Shown here piece by piece: positions 34,062-46,000 of a stretch of 64,000 bases of DNA. This DNA comes from Eutreptiella sp. 'Long Island Sound 2002' (lineage: Eukaryota; Euglenozoa; Euglenophyceae; Eutreptiales; Eutreptiaceae). Numbering within the stretch: position 1 is the stretch's first letter; every line of letters starts with the position of its first letter. Below the pieces are notes generated by a model. It was not told the origin of the DNA, ran no database searches, and saw only the letters and a program-made list of their open reading frames with translations. The DNA lies in the NCBI GenBank assembly GCA_964036045.1, contig OZ038378.1, forward strand, positions 169,880,106 through 169,944,105, written 5' to 3'. A program made the translations under genes and the position numbers.

Positions 34062-35339
34062 GACAGAGACCTCCGGCCCTCAGGAGTCCGATGACCCACT
34101 GCCCGCCGCCGACCTCGATGCCGCAGCAACAGGAGCCCTCCCTGGAGGACGCACCTGGGGGACACCCTGGCACCACCTCACGGCACCCCTCCCCGACTAG
34201 CCCCAAGCTGGACCAGGACAGGGTGACCATGCCCCCCGCACCCCCCTGGCCACCGCAGCAGAGGGTCACGGGTCCCTTCGGCGATGCGGAACTGAGGGCG
34301 CTCTACGGCATCCACGCTACCACACCCTCGAGCGAGCTGGTGGCAGCCCTCCGGGAACACCTCCATGACGTCAACCCGAACAGGCTCTTCGCCGTGGTCC
34401 TCCTGCAACATGCTGCTACAACCGAAAGCTTTGTGCGGCAGCTCCAGGCGCTCGTCACCCCCGGGACACAGATCTCAGACGACCTTGTTGAAGTGGTGAT
34501 TTGGTGGTTCAACACCGACCAGCCAGCCCAGGGAGGCGTATGGGTACCACACCTGGGCTGGGTACACACGCTGATAGCACCGCCAACGGACCCCAGGCCC
34601 GCGCCCAGCACCGGGGGCCGGGAGCGGGCCGCCCCGCCGCCGAGACCCGAAACCCTCCGCATCCCACCGCACGAAGGCCGGGCGGCATGGGAATGCGGGA
34701 CAGCCCGCGACAAGGGGGCGTAATCTCACGAGCCTGGCGGCGTGGTACCCGGAGACGGCGCGCGCAGCGCCCCCGCCGCGCGAGCGTGAGCCCAGCACCA
34801 TCGCCATGATCGTGTTGGAAAATGGCCACTACTACCAAGTGCGGATCATCCCGCACCCGCAGGAGAGTCACTGGAGCTTGGAGGCCATCAACTCCATGCT
34901 CCCGGCGACCATGGCCCTGCCAGACAGCCCCACCCCCCTGCTCAACGACCAGCCCCGGGACCCCCTGACGGTCGTTGTGTCGGGGACGGCCGGCACCAGG
35001 CACCCAGGCCATGCCCTCTACTGCCTCTGGCGGTGGGCGCGGCGCCGCTGGCCGCACACCAGGGTATGGTCAGCGACATGGAGGTTCTATCTCGACGGCA
35101 GGCAGCAGCTGGAGGCCATCCCCCAGCGCGAACGGACGGCAGAGACCCCCACTGCGCCCCACCTGTGCCCCGTCTTCGCGATCCACCAGATCCGGGCGCT
35201 GGCGCTGGGCGAGCAACTGCAGCCCACCATCCACACTGAGACGGAGGCCCAGGCGGCACACGCGGCCCTTGTGCACGAAATCTTGAGTGCCCTCCGCAGC
35301 GCCCTTGTGCGACGCGTGGGAAACCCCCCAGGGCCCTGA
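34062..35339 (+). pseudogene. Ulp1/C48-protease-like region split over three frames
   Basis: Protein-like sequence starts at 34062 (MTETSGPQESDDPLPAADL), moves frame in a CCCCTCCCC run near 34190, continues to 34723 (GDAELRALYGIH, then ISDDLVEVVIWWFN), and moves again at a G5 run near 34715 into the frame ending at 35339 (LTSLAAWYPE, then GHYYQVRIIP and SHWSLEAI). The order 'SDDxxE...WW', a hydrophobic strand, then HWSL resembles Ulp1-type cysteine proteases, where this His is catalytic. A Cys in GHALYCLWRWA could be the nucleophile, but the usual Q...DCG is missing. Such proteases are common in DNA transposons. Frame changes at homopolymers fit either base-calling errors or decay. Assignment is tentative. 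Confidence 0.35.
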
Positions 35340-36780
35340 GCTGCCGCGGGCCGAAACCGGGAAACCACCCTCATGAACACGCGGGACCGCCCTGCCCCAC
35401 CCGACGCGGCACACGCGTGCCATGCCCACCGCAGCCGGCCACCGGACCTGCAGTGACGACGCACCGCCACGCACGCGCGACGCAGATCCCGCACCAGCCA
35501 TGGGCAAGGGAGGAGACGACACGGCGGCCGCGGGATCACCTCCTCTCGCAGGAGGACCCGAGGATGGACATCACACCAACAGCTGCAGACTTGGCCGTCC
35601 ACCGCGACAAACCCGGGCGAGTCGACCCTGCCCAAGAGGACCCCCTCGTACAACCCGACAATGCGCGAACGCGCAACACACTCCACCAACGCCCGTCGGT
35701 CGGGCGCGCCGGCGGGAAAGACGTGGACCTGCCCGGCACGTGCAACAGACACCTTAAGAATAGGGGCTAGCCTTAGAAGCCCATGGTGTCGAAGACGAAC
35801 AAAAACCCAACGAATTCCTCCCACATACCCCGGGCGGGGGCCACGCTTCTCGGCCCCCCGCAACCCGCCCGCGACAGAGAAAGGGACGACGCCCAACACG
35901 AACCTGTCCTTCCACCTGACCCTCCTCTCCCGCGAACCGGACCCACAAGAGGGCCGGGCCAAGGGGCCAGCCAAACACGCGGGACCCACGGCCGGGCCGA
36001 TGACCACGGGAATGATATCGAGCAATTGTCCAGAGTGTTACCTTCCAAGGCGAGAATCAAGGGATATGTGCGCCGCTGGGACCGGCGCGCACCTCCTCCG
36101 GCAAAGTTAAACGCCTGGGACGCTTGGACAGATTCGGCACATGTAACCTGCGAGAATGGTGCCAAGGAAAACATTCCCCGCAGAAGGTTAACAGCGTCAA
36201 GGAGCGTGCGGGGGGCTTCGACACTGGCCAGTATTCCTTTCCTCCGGACCCCCATCTGGGGCACGCAAGGGACCAAAGGCTCGCCACATGGGACCCGCGA
36301 AGCCGCCGGCTACTGCCAGCGAGCACGGGTGTGTTACGCCGGATCCAGCCTGCCACACCGGACGGAGCGTCCAGACACCAGAGCACGAGCCGAGCCACCC
36401 TAACCGCCAAACACCGCACTGCGACACCGACACGCCAGCCACATAACCCACGAGACACGGCACGATACGGCACACGACAGGCAGGCAGACACGAGCACGA
36501 GCACCGCACCACCGGGCCAGAGCGGCACCCTGGGGCTCCCATGGGGAGCACGGGGGTGCACCAAGGGGGACCGACGGGGCCTTGCCACCGACGGGGGTGT
36601 ACATATGAATGGCACAGGTGAAGCTGAAAGGACGGCCGAAGGGCACTGCGAAATACCGGATGATGGGTTGTGCATGTAACGCTGCCAGGGCGGGACAGGG
36701 ATGGAAACTTTTCGCAGCGACAAACCACCTGTCGTTACTTTTCTCCCCCACGATGGGGGGACGGCGCACAGTCAAAACGT
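35340..36780. other. GC-rich DNA, no supported gene
   Basis: Several frames of 100-310 codons overlap on both strands, none with a recognisable motif or a consistent register. It may be the 3' flank of the preceding gene-like region. Confidence 0.35.
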
Positions 36781-37900
36781 ACCATGCCGGCCCCACGCAA
36801 CTGGAACCAACCAACAACGAAACAAGCATGGCAACTACGCGAACAACATCCCACTGCGCAGGCGCCCGCTGCAGCGCCCAGGAACCAACGCCAAACAAGC
36901 CGACCATGAGGCGGCTAACACAACCGTGCACCAACAAAACCGCTGCAGCGGCCAGAACGTGACCATAAACAGATCACACGCAAGCCGGCCAACACCAAAC
37001 TGGCCAGGCATGCATCGGTCGGAACGGGAATGCCGTCCAGCGAGTGACACCATGATGCGCCGCGACCGCCGACCACCATACCCACGAACACAACAGAACA
37101 CCACAATTCTACTATTACGAACCCGACCAACCAACGTTAACAAACTACACTACACCACACTTGGACAAAGCAAGACACGGCTGTTCGGCGATGCAACCAC
37201 CGGCAGCAGCGCGACGGAACCCACGCAAACCAAGCCGACCATGAGGCGGCCAAGACAACCGCGCACCAACCACACCGCAGCTGCAGCCGCAACTTGACCG
37301 TAAACAGACCACACGCAAGCCGGCCAACACCCAACCAGCCAGGCGTGCACGGGTCCTAACGGGAACGGCGTCCAATGGGTTGGCGACACCGTGGTGCGCC
37401 AACCCGTCCGACGACCATGTCCACGAACAAAACAGAACATCGTGACTCTACCATCACGCAACCGAACGACCAACATTAACAACCTACGCCGAACCGTTAA
37501 CCGACCGACCAACCACCATTAACAAAATACACTACACCGCACTTGGACAAACCAAGACACAACTAACCAGCACCGACACAGACGTGCCAGCTACACAAAC
37601 CACATCCGGCGATGCAACCACCGCCAGCAGCGCGACGGAATTCACGCAAACCAAGCAGACCATGAAGCGGCCAAGACAACCACGCACCAACCACACCGCA
37701 GCTGCAGCCGCGACTTGACCGTAAACAGACCACACGCAAGCCGGCCAACACCTAACCGGCCAGGCGTGCACGGGTCGCAAGGGGAACGGCGTCCAACGGG
37801 TTGGCGACTCCGTAGTGCGCGACGCCCGCCGACGACCATACCCGCGAACAAAACAGAACATCGTGACTCTACCATCACCCAACCGACCGACATTAACAAA
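36781..37900 (+). repeat. Tandem repeat, 340-420 bp unit, about three copies
   Basis: The unit starts GACCGTAAACAGACCACACG and recurs at about 36960, 37298 and 37717, with a partial copy before 36960. It is A- and C-rich with many GACCAACC words. The second copy is longer by about 80 bp because of an inserted CGACCAACCACCATTAAC-type stretch. Confidence 0.8.
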
Positions 37901-39195
37901 TTACGCCATGAAATGACCAACCGACCAACCACAACGACCTACTTCGAACCCCCAGCCCCCCGGGAGAGCGCAAGCTCGACCGAGTCAGGAGGCGTGAGTG
38001 TGCGCCACGGCATACGAGTCCCGTAGCACATGCTTCTTCAAGTTGCCTCACGCCTACTAAAAACCAACCCAGGTGGGGGTGCCTGCAGGACAGGGCCCAT
38101 TGCCTGGCCACCGGCCCCTGGGCCCCAGAATCCGGAGGTTGATGAGGATGTGCGATGGGACCCTCCCCCACGTATCATCCGCCCGAAGGAGAGGAGTGTG
38201 AGACTTCGGTCGAACATGGGTTACCTCTCTGGGCAGAATCTGCTGTAGGGTACTGCTCGCGGCGACCGCGCCCTTCCCCCATGTGGGGGAGCCGCTTTGT
38301 GGGGGCACGTGCAGTAGGGCCGTGGGTGGGTGAGCAAAAGCCCCTTGGTAAGACCCCCCAGCGGGGCAACCCCAGTCCCCAGTCGACCTACCTACCTACC
38401 TGCCTTCATAAATTCATGCATGATCATTCTCATTCACTACACATGTGTCAAAGCACATACATGGCATGTGTTCTTCACTCCCCTCAATTTTGGGTCACAC
38501 CTCCCCATGGGCGTGGATATCAATTCAAGCCAAAAGTCACATTTTTCTTTGCATGAACATGCAATATTTTGCTTTCATGACCCATGGTGAACATTTTTGA
38601 CTATGTGTCAACTTTTGGGGTTTTTGCATGACATGGGTTCAATCACTTTACCCATGCTTTTCTCTCTCTCTCCTTCTCTCTGCCATGATATGTTGTCTCT
38701 TTGTTTCCAAAGCAATTGCTCCATATCTCAGGACCTCCTTGCCCAATTATGTTTTAATCTCAATTCGTCGCAATGCCATGAGCTCATTGATCCACCGAAT
38801 CAATTCATTCGAATCAAGGAATCAAAATTTCGAGAACTCGTATTGGTGACGTACCAAGGTTTTGAGCCAAGCATCTTCATTTGTTTGGGCTTTGTCTAGT
38901 GTCCGTTTGTGCTTCAAGGGATCGCTGAATTTTGCATATGTAACTGCTAAGATCTGTTTGCATAGACACGTATGTGTTGGTTTTCTCTTTGTTGGAAATT
39001 TATCATTTTTCATGGAACATTCATGTGTGGGGTATCACCTTACCCGACCCAACCCCTTTTTGCACTTCCCCTGTACCACTTTGCGCCACTGCAAACATTG
39101 CGACCGTAGGTCGCCTTCTCCCTCCGCAGAGTGTCCCGAAAACCGTACTGAATTCCCCAAAACCTTGCTTGCGAACTGTCCTCTGACACGTGCGT
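37901..39195. other. Spacer with falling GC content, no gene seen
   Basis: GC content drops sharply near 38400. The AT-richer part (38400-39100) has short frames only. Nothing was recognised. Confidence 0.5.
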
Positions 39196-39362
39196 GTTGG
39201 AAGTGCAACGCATACGCGTAGGGTGCTTGCCGCGTACGTGCTGGTGTGTCGACGCGTACGCGTTAGTAACTTAACGCGTACGCGTCAGCTCACCAGCGCG
39301 TACCAACGAGTAGGTGTTGATCTGCCGGTGCATGCGCAGTTCTTACGCACCGCCTACGTGTT
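39196..39362. repeat. CGTACG-core minisatellite, locus 1
   Basis: The word GCGTACG/CGTACGCG recurs about every 15-30 bp with diverged spacers. The same family occurs at 61735-61945 and 63830-64000. Confidence 0.65.
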
Positions 39363-39573
39363 ATGTGGTATGGCAGCCTGTTGGTATAGGGGTATGTGCA
39401 TGTTCCCTACGTTTCGGAACCCTGGGTTCAAACACTTGCACACGCACTGCGTCTGCATCGTAGGAAGAGGAACCGCAAGACCAGGGGCCCACAAAGGACA
39501 TGGAGGACAAGCGTACCCCGTGGGGCGCAACCAACAAATACAGGCGCTGAAGACAGGCATTCAAATGTGATCA
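39363..39573. other. Short spacer before Ty3 copy 2
   Basis: No gene or repeat recognised. Confidence 0.4.
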
Positions 39574-39578
39574 CCAGC
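39574..39578 (+). other. Target site duplication, left (CCAGC)
   Basis: CCAGC directly precedes the 5' LTR of copy 2 and is repeated at 50737-50741 straight after the 3' LTR. Five bases is the usual Ty3/gypsy duplication size. Confidence 0.85.
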
Positions 39579-39850
39579 AGTAAGAAAAAGTGTATTTCCC
39601 TGCCAAAAGGGTAGCTTTAGTTGTTGTAGAGATTTCCAAAGGTATAGCACATTTTTATCTTAGTATTGGCCTAACCAAAAGGGGTGACAAGACATTTTGA
39701 CCTATAAAACCAAGCATTAAACTATGGATGTTGTGTGGACCCCTGACCCCCCAACTGATTGGACCTATACACCATTTGCTGGACTGACTGAGGCGCTGAC
39801 ATTAATCTAGAGCCTATACATTTTTCTATATTTTCTCATGAATGCTCAGC

Positions 39851-39930
39851 TATCCTAGTGGTCTGCACCCTAGGGGGCTGTGGCACCTCTTTTTGAGAGG
39901 TCCTGGGCTCAATTCCCAGTCAGCCTAGCT
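39851..39930 (+). other. tRNA-like module in the 5' LTR of copy 2
   Basis: A box TATCCTAGTGG fits at 10 of 11 positions. The B box is GGCTCAATTCC, one base off consensus; the 3' LTR keeps the perfect GGTTCAATTCC. It lies about 110-185 bp upstream of the TATA box. Confidence 0.5.
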
Positions 39931-40036
39931 AAGTAGGAAGATCCCATGTGACATGGCAGTGACCTTAGCGCCACAAGCCATGCCACCTCAGCACCTATGG
40001 GACCCAAAACAAAGAGTGCACATCTCTAGATGGCAC

Positions 40037-40045
40037 TATAAAAAA
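40037..40045 (+). promoter_or_regulatory. TATA box of the copy 2 5' LTR
   Basis: GGCACTATAAAAAAGGGG; the 3' LTR has CGCACTATAAAAGAGAGG at the same place (50419). This is the likely pol II promoter of the element. Confidence 0.65.
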
Positions 40046-40352
40046 GGGGATGCCTATGTGGGCAGTTTTCCCATGATTGTAGGATATTTTCTAACTATCT
40101 TTTCATAAATCTGTAGTTGTTGTGAGTTTCCTTTTCTGCTACACTATCTCCTTTGACTGCAGTCCTTCATGTTTTGGATTTGATCCTGTGGTCCCTTGCT
40201 TGCACTGTGGGTACTTATATTTCTGGTTGATTTCATCAAAACACATTTATTTGGGAAACTTGAACGACATCAAGAAGCAACAGGAGCAAGCAGAGGCACA
40301 AACAAAACAATATCATCAAAGCAATCAACAGTGACAGCCTGTTCTAACTTTC

Positions 40353-40363
40353 TGGTAGCAGAG
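40353..40363 (+). other. Primer binding site of Ty3 copy 2
   Basis: TGGTAGCAGAG, complementary to the 3' end of an initiator-Met tRNA of the non-land-plant type. Its first T is also the last LTR base. Confidence 0.8.
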
Positions 40364-40449
40364 AATTTCAGTCTTTGCATACCTGCAACCCCGTGCAGTA
40401 CAACCAGTACGTTGAGACTGACTCCACTGAAGGGCGAAGAAACATAATA

Positions 40450-43018
40450 TGGACACCAAGGACCCTGCCGAGACAGCAACGCTCTCAGTGGCACCAGCCA
40501 AGCCAGCGCCAGCGCCCAAACCTGCTGGTGAACCTGAACCTGAAGAGCCTGCACCTTCAGTGCCCTTAAGTGGGCTGGGGGATGATTCTTGGAGGGCTTG
40601 AGACCTGCCTTCAGTGGACTATCCGTTGGAGGACCTGAAGGCAAAGAGAAGGAGAAGGAGAAGCAAGCAGTGGACATTGGAGCCGAGGAGGTAGATCCTG
40701 GAGATGCACAGGAACCATCCGACGAGGTGCCCTTCGATGACAAACCTGTTGAGAGCGCGCCGAGCGCCTCAGATTACCCTACAGTACCCTCTCCAACAAC
40801 CACTCCACTCCTAGCCACACATCCAGCTACATCCTCACCCACAACCACACCGCCTATGGCTGAGGGTCTAGGCTTTACTGGTATGCCTTATCCATCCTAT
40901 GGTGTGACTCTAGCCGCAACTGTGCCACCTATGGCAACTGCAATCAGCGAACCAGTGGCATCCAGCTCCACCTACACTGGTGTTCCTGAGCCTATGCCGC
41001 GCCGCTATGATGATGGCTATCACAGACCCGCGGCAGCCGTGTACATGACTGGGATACCTGGCCATGCGGCACCCGAGCCTGGCTATACTTTGCCAGCACC
41101 TGGTTTCACCTCTCTGAGTGGCCTACGTGGCCCTGAGTCTTGTGGTGGAAGGAGTAGAGGATCTGGAAGGTCCTCAAACAGATCCCCGGCGCGGTCGGAG
41201 ATACAAGAGGCTCTTCGAGGAGCCACTTCTGAAAAAGTTGGTGATCTAACTCAAGAAATTATGGCCAAATTGGAGCTCTTCATTCCTCCCCAAGCAGCAC
41301 CTACCACCGTGAGAGTTTCACCTCATCGTCTACAAGCCAATCATTTGGGGGCGGGGCTGACGAACACCCAGGGAAGCTTGAGGAGCCTACCTATGCCGAC
41401 CCCTGCTGTGATACCAAGGAGCCTTTTCGTACCAAGAACGGCCCAGCTCCTTGGAGAACTCCACGCGAGCCAAACGGGACCGGTTGGGGTTGACAGACCT
41501 AAGGGCTATGGTCGATGTTGAGCCCTACGGCTCTAGTGACCTAGGTGGAGATCCTTCTGATGATAAGCTGCCATCTATGACGTCTACTTCACCCTCTGAG
41601 GACGATGACCCTGAGGACCCCGAGAACCCGAGCGGCAAGAAGAAGAAGAAAAACAGGAAGACCAAGCGCCATGAGGGATGCAGGTCCCAGGAGGCTAAGG
41701 CTATAGCCACCTCCAAGATGGTGGTGAACTTGCCGGAGTTCCCGGGGAGGGACCTCAGCGAGTTCGCTGAGAACTTTGGCCGGTTCCTGAGCATGACGCG
41801 CCAAACCTGTGCTACTGGGCGAGTGAAGTACGATCTGCTCCTGCAGTGCTGCAAGACCAAGTATCTGGAGAAGCAGGTCAAGCAGATCGTGACGAAGTCC
41901 GCCACCTTTGCCGACGTGTTGGTTGCCTTGGAGAGGCAGTACCCTACCTACGAGACCAACCTCTCCATCAGGGCCATGATCCAGAACCTGGCTGTGCTGC
42001 CCAACAACCCCAAGCCTGCCAGGATTTCCGAGCTGCTAGCCGACTTGGACCACTGGGTAGGGCGACTGACGCCTGGTTCCTACGGCACCGACGAGCTGCT
42101 ATTCTGGTTGGTGGCCAAGCTCCCACGAGAACTATGAAATGAATGCCGGGCAATGGCAGAGCGCAAGACAAGAGCCCTGAACTACGAGGAGCTGTCCGTG
42201 CTACTTTTGGAGATGGAGCTGGAAAAAGAAAGCGACCAGTACCTGAACGCCTACCGTCCTGGAGGAGGCGTCTCTGGGAGCCAAGGCCGAGGGTACCAAG
42301 GACACCGACCTGGACAGGGGACTAACCCCAAAAATGCTCGCTTCATGAGCAATGTCCAGGACCTCTTCTGGTGTAACGCCAGACATGAGCAGGGCTGCCT
42401 GCTTCATGCACCTGGCTGCGACCAGCGGGACTGCTTCGTGGTCCAGGGGAAGAAGCAGGAGACCAACAATGGCGGCAAGGCCAAGCTGCCGGACCACTAC
42501 AGGTGCAAAAGAGGTACAGATTCCCATCCGTCACCATGGTCCACTTGGAGGACGTAGGGTGCTTGCAGGGTGAGGAATAGAATCTGGGAGTGCTCGACGA
42601 AGAAGTCGGTCCCCAGTACAAAGTCGAAGGCTTCGGTGTCCATCACGTAGAACCGATGGGCAATGCTTCTAGATCCCATAGGCACTTCGACCTCACAGTC
42701 CCAACAACTGTGCACCACATGCCCATCTCCCATGCGGATGGCTGGAGGCTCTGACCGCCAGCTGGACAAGGACAAGAATGTGAACCAGTCCGGAGGGAAC
42801 CCCAATACTACGCCAGGGGGGAACTCTGAGCCCTCTGGTGGACAACCAAACACGGGACCTACGACCCGTTCCCAGACGCAAGCCCAACAGAAACAAGGGA
42901 CTAAGTGTGCCAACGAAGCTGGGGACCAGTCTAACGCCAGCAAACGCTCCCGTTTCATGCGCATGGCGCGGAGGCTTTAGAAGAAGGGGTTTAAGTGACC
43001 TGCCCCGTGGAGTTCTGA
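40450..43018 (+). pseudogene. gag: Decayed gag of Ty3 copy 2
   Basis: Starts ATGGACACCAAGGACCC (40450) and is homologous to copy 1 Gag. Breaks: TGA in the first frame near 40600 (sequence continues in another register from about 40589), a further register change near 41450-41520, TGA at 42135-42137 where copy 1 has a Trp codon (LPRELW), and TAG at 42978. The capsid-like part (MVVNLPEFPGRDLSEF, 41718 on) is well conserved. The CCHC zinc knuckle and Lys/Gly-rich tract are missing; in their place, 42513-42745, lies an inverted piece of the protease. The terminal UGA at 43016 equals the gag/pol stop of copy 1. Confidence 0.9.
42513..42745 (-). other. Inverted protease segment inside gag of copy 2
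   Basis: The minus strand encodes AIRMGDGHVVHSCWDCEVEV and, further on, DFVLGTDFFVEHSQ, matching residues about 44-120 of copy 1 Pol. The same segment is absent from its proper place near 43160, where sequence jumps from LKNIMPTA to LEQSEHTPSYLR. The right junction shares GGCTGGAGG-type microhomology with gag. Confidence 0.9.
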
Positions 43019-46000
43019 CAGGGACGCTCCGGGGGACCCAAGAATCTGGTGTTCTGGGTACGTATCTGTCTTGGGGGACTTGAATACCTGGGATACTGGG
43101 GCCACTATATCTATTGTGGCCAGGAAAGGTTTCCCTCGTGGGGACCTGAAGAACATCATGCCTACCGCTGGAGCAGTCTGAGCACACACCTAGCTACCTG
43201 AGGGTATGCAAGAACGAGCCCTCAACCATGATGGTTGCCTCCAAAACGGAGGACTATCAGCTCCTTGGGGATGTCTTGGACCAAGGTGTAAAGGAGTTTG
43301 GATACTCCCGGGAAGACCTGAATGTGGAGCTATTCGCCAGCGACAAGCAACATGTCCTGGACCTCTACTGCAGCAAAGGGAAAAATTGCTGCTATAGATT
43401 TTACTGGCCTTCTTTCAGGATGGCCTACGGGAACCCAAGATTCAGTGAGCTGGGGAAGGTGCTGACCAAGGTGGCCCTGGAACGTTCCCGTATGGTCCTG
43501 TGGTCCCCCGATTGGGCAGCCCATTGGGGAAATGAGTACTGGCGTACTCTATTGGACAAGCTGACGCTCACCTCCATCCAGCTGCCGGATGATGCCATCT
43601 ACGTGCCTCTGGGCCGCAAGACACCCATCGGGAAACCCGGATGGGGGAGCATGCTAAGCGTGGTGGACAGGAGCCTAGCCCCAGTGCCCTGGGAAGATCT
43701 GGGCCCTGCTATGGTCCGGGAAATTCAACGTGAGAGCAGCGGCTACACCCTGGATGTCCTGAAAAATCAACTACGACCTCGAGACGCCGTAGAGACTACT
43801 CCCCGGGGAGACGAGTACGTGGTGTCTGACACTGTGGCCCCCAACTCCCCCTGCTGTGTATCTAATCCTGATGTAGTCTCAGAGTGTGGGCTATCCGAGC
43901 TACCCGGCTCTATACACTCTGATGACAAGACTGAGCATGACGCCTTCTTCTTGCAGACGTGCATGGAGGAAGTGGAGAACGCCGATTACGATGCCCCACA
44001 GAAACCCCTACTCTCCATGAGGGGAGAGGAGCCCCTGGACGAGGAGCTGGACCCCAGATCCAGGCTGAGAGAGTCCGTGGACTCCAAGAGGAGATTGGTG
44101 GCGAGAAAGCTATGCTACGCTAGGCCTACCCGCCGCTCCTGGCCGTTGAGGCAAGGGTCTATGGGGGATATCTCCCAACTGAAGGAGGACCTGGAACAGA
44201 AGATTACCACCTGGCAACGAGAGGTGGATCTGAAGCTCATGAAGAGCGTGTGGGGTGCCCATGTGAGGACCGCAGAGGAGGATGAACTCTCAGAGGAATG
44301 CGTATGCGAACCTCTTCGAGTGTGCCTATGTTGTCACCGACCACCTGAGACTGTGGAGCGGGACCTTCTCTACGCCTACCAAGGGCTGAAGGATACGACC
44401 AAGGACGCTGAGCCGGTTGGGGACCACCTCCCTGCTTCTATACACCAAGGGGCAAGCAATCTACACTCTGACGAGGACATGGAGGACAAGATCAAACTCT
44501 TGGACCCTAGAGTACAGAAGCTGATCAGGACCTACCTGGAGGTATTCGGAGAACTACCCCCTCCAGCCCCCTGTGACAAGCTGGTACAAATGGACCTCAA
44601 GGTGAAGCCTGAGTTCGTGGGTCACAAGATGCGTAGGAGACCCTGCGCGGCTCCTAAAGAGCAGGCCGATGAGATAGAGCGACAGATACAAGAATGTATC
44701 TACGCTGGCCTGGTCGTGGAGTACCAGAATGGGGGCTACCCCCAACATTGCAGCCCCTGTTTCCTGGTGGCTAAGCCTGGGTCTACAGCCGAACGGCTGG
44801 TAGTGGACTTTGGAGAGCTGAACAAGAAGACGATGAACCACTCAGGGTCAAGTCCTAACATGGAGTCAACCCTGGACAAGATAGCCTCCTGCCGCTACAA
44901 GATGAAGATGGACAAGCGGAGTGGATTCTGGCAAGTGGACCTGACGCCTAATGCCCAGGAGCTCCTACCCGTCATCACCCCTCAGGGGAGGGTGTTCAAG
45001 TGGAAGGTCATGCCCTTTGGCGTGGCAAATGCACCCGCTCTCTTTCAAGAGCTGATGAACAAGATCCTATCCATCCTACGTCGGAGACCTGTGGTGCACG
45101 AACTCATATCTCGGGGCGCGCAGATGGTAGCACACATCGACGATGTATGCCTGGGAACGAATACCCAAGAGGACCACCTAATCCTCTTGGGCGATTTCTT
45201 TGCAGTGTGCCAGGAGAACTACACCAGACTCAAGCTGGAGAAGTGTGAGTTCACGCGGGAGACTATGCAGTACCTGGGGTTCGACATTGGCTTCCGGTGG
45301 TGGACCCCTGCGGCCTCTAAGGCCAAACCCCTGATGGATGCTAAGGTACGACATGAAGACCCTAAGAAAGGACTCCATGATGTACGCAGTTTCATTGGGG
45401 CTTGAAACTTCTACCGCCGCCACATCAAGAATTTCACCTACACCAGCGCCATCTTGACGGACCTCATTAAGAAGAGTACTACCTGGCGCTGGGGCCCTCA
45501 AGAACAACAAGCCTCTGACGAGCTCAAGGACAAAGTGGCCAACGCTAAGTGCTTGGGCGTGCCTAGAACACAAGGGGAAATTATCCTGGTGACTGACGCC
45601 AGCAATGTGGGCGGAGGTGGAACGCTGTTCCAGTGGCAAACACTAGAGAAGAAGGAGTTCGACTCGGCCATTTCCCAATGGGGTACTAATGGACTCAACC
45701 GAGACGGTACCCTGAAGCACAGCTACCCTGACGACAAATGGGTCCTGGTTCCCCTGGGGCATTGGAACTGGAAATGGAACCAAGCCCGGGGTAACTACTC
45801 TACCTATGAGCAGGAACTGCTAGCGGGTATGCTAGTGCTATCCTCTCAGTCCCGACTGTTGGGGAGTAACCCAGTTGTTTGGCTGTCTGGCCAAGAACAG
45901 GTCCCCACCTTCCAGAAGGGACCCCCACCTGAGAAGGCTAAGCTCAGACGCTGGTTGACCTACCTGAGCCAGCTACGGCTCTCAGTGAATCATATCCAGG

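Larger units (their letters stand above)
39579..40353 (+). repeat. 5' LTR of Ty3 copy 2
   Basis: 775 bp from AGTAAGAAAAAG to ...AACTTTCT. The ends are set by the target duplication outside and by the primer site inside. Confidence 0.92.

Noticed and set aside
30800-35500. Long minus-strand frames over the GC-rich gene-like region
   Set aside because: They are Gly/Arg/Ala/Val-rich mirror frames typical of GC-rich DNA. The plus strand has the more protein-like segments.
39851-39930. A functional tRNA gene in the LTR
   Set aside because: The T arm follows the anticodon arm with almost no variable loop, and there is no sound acceptor stem.
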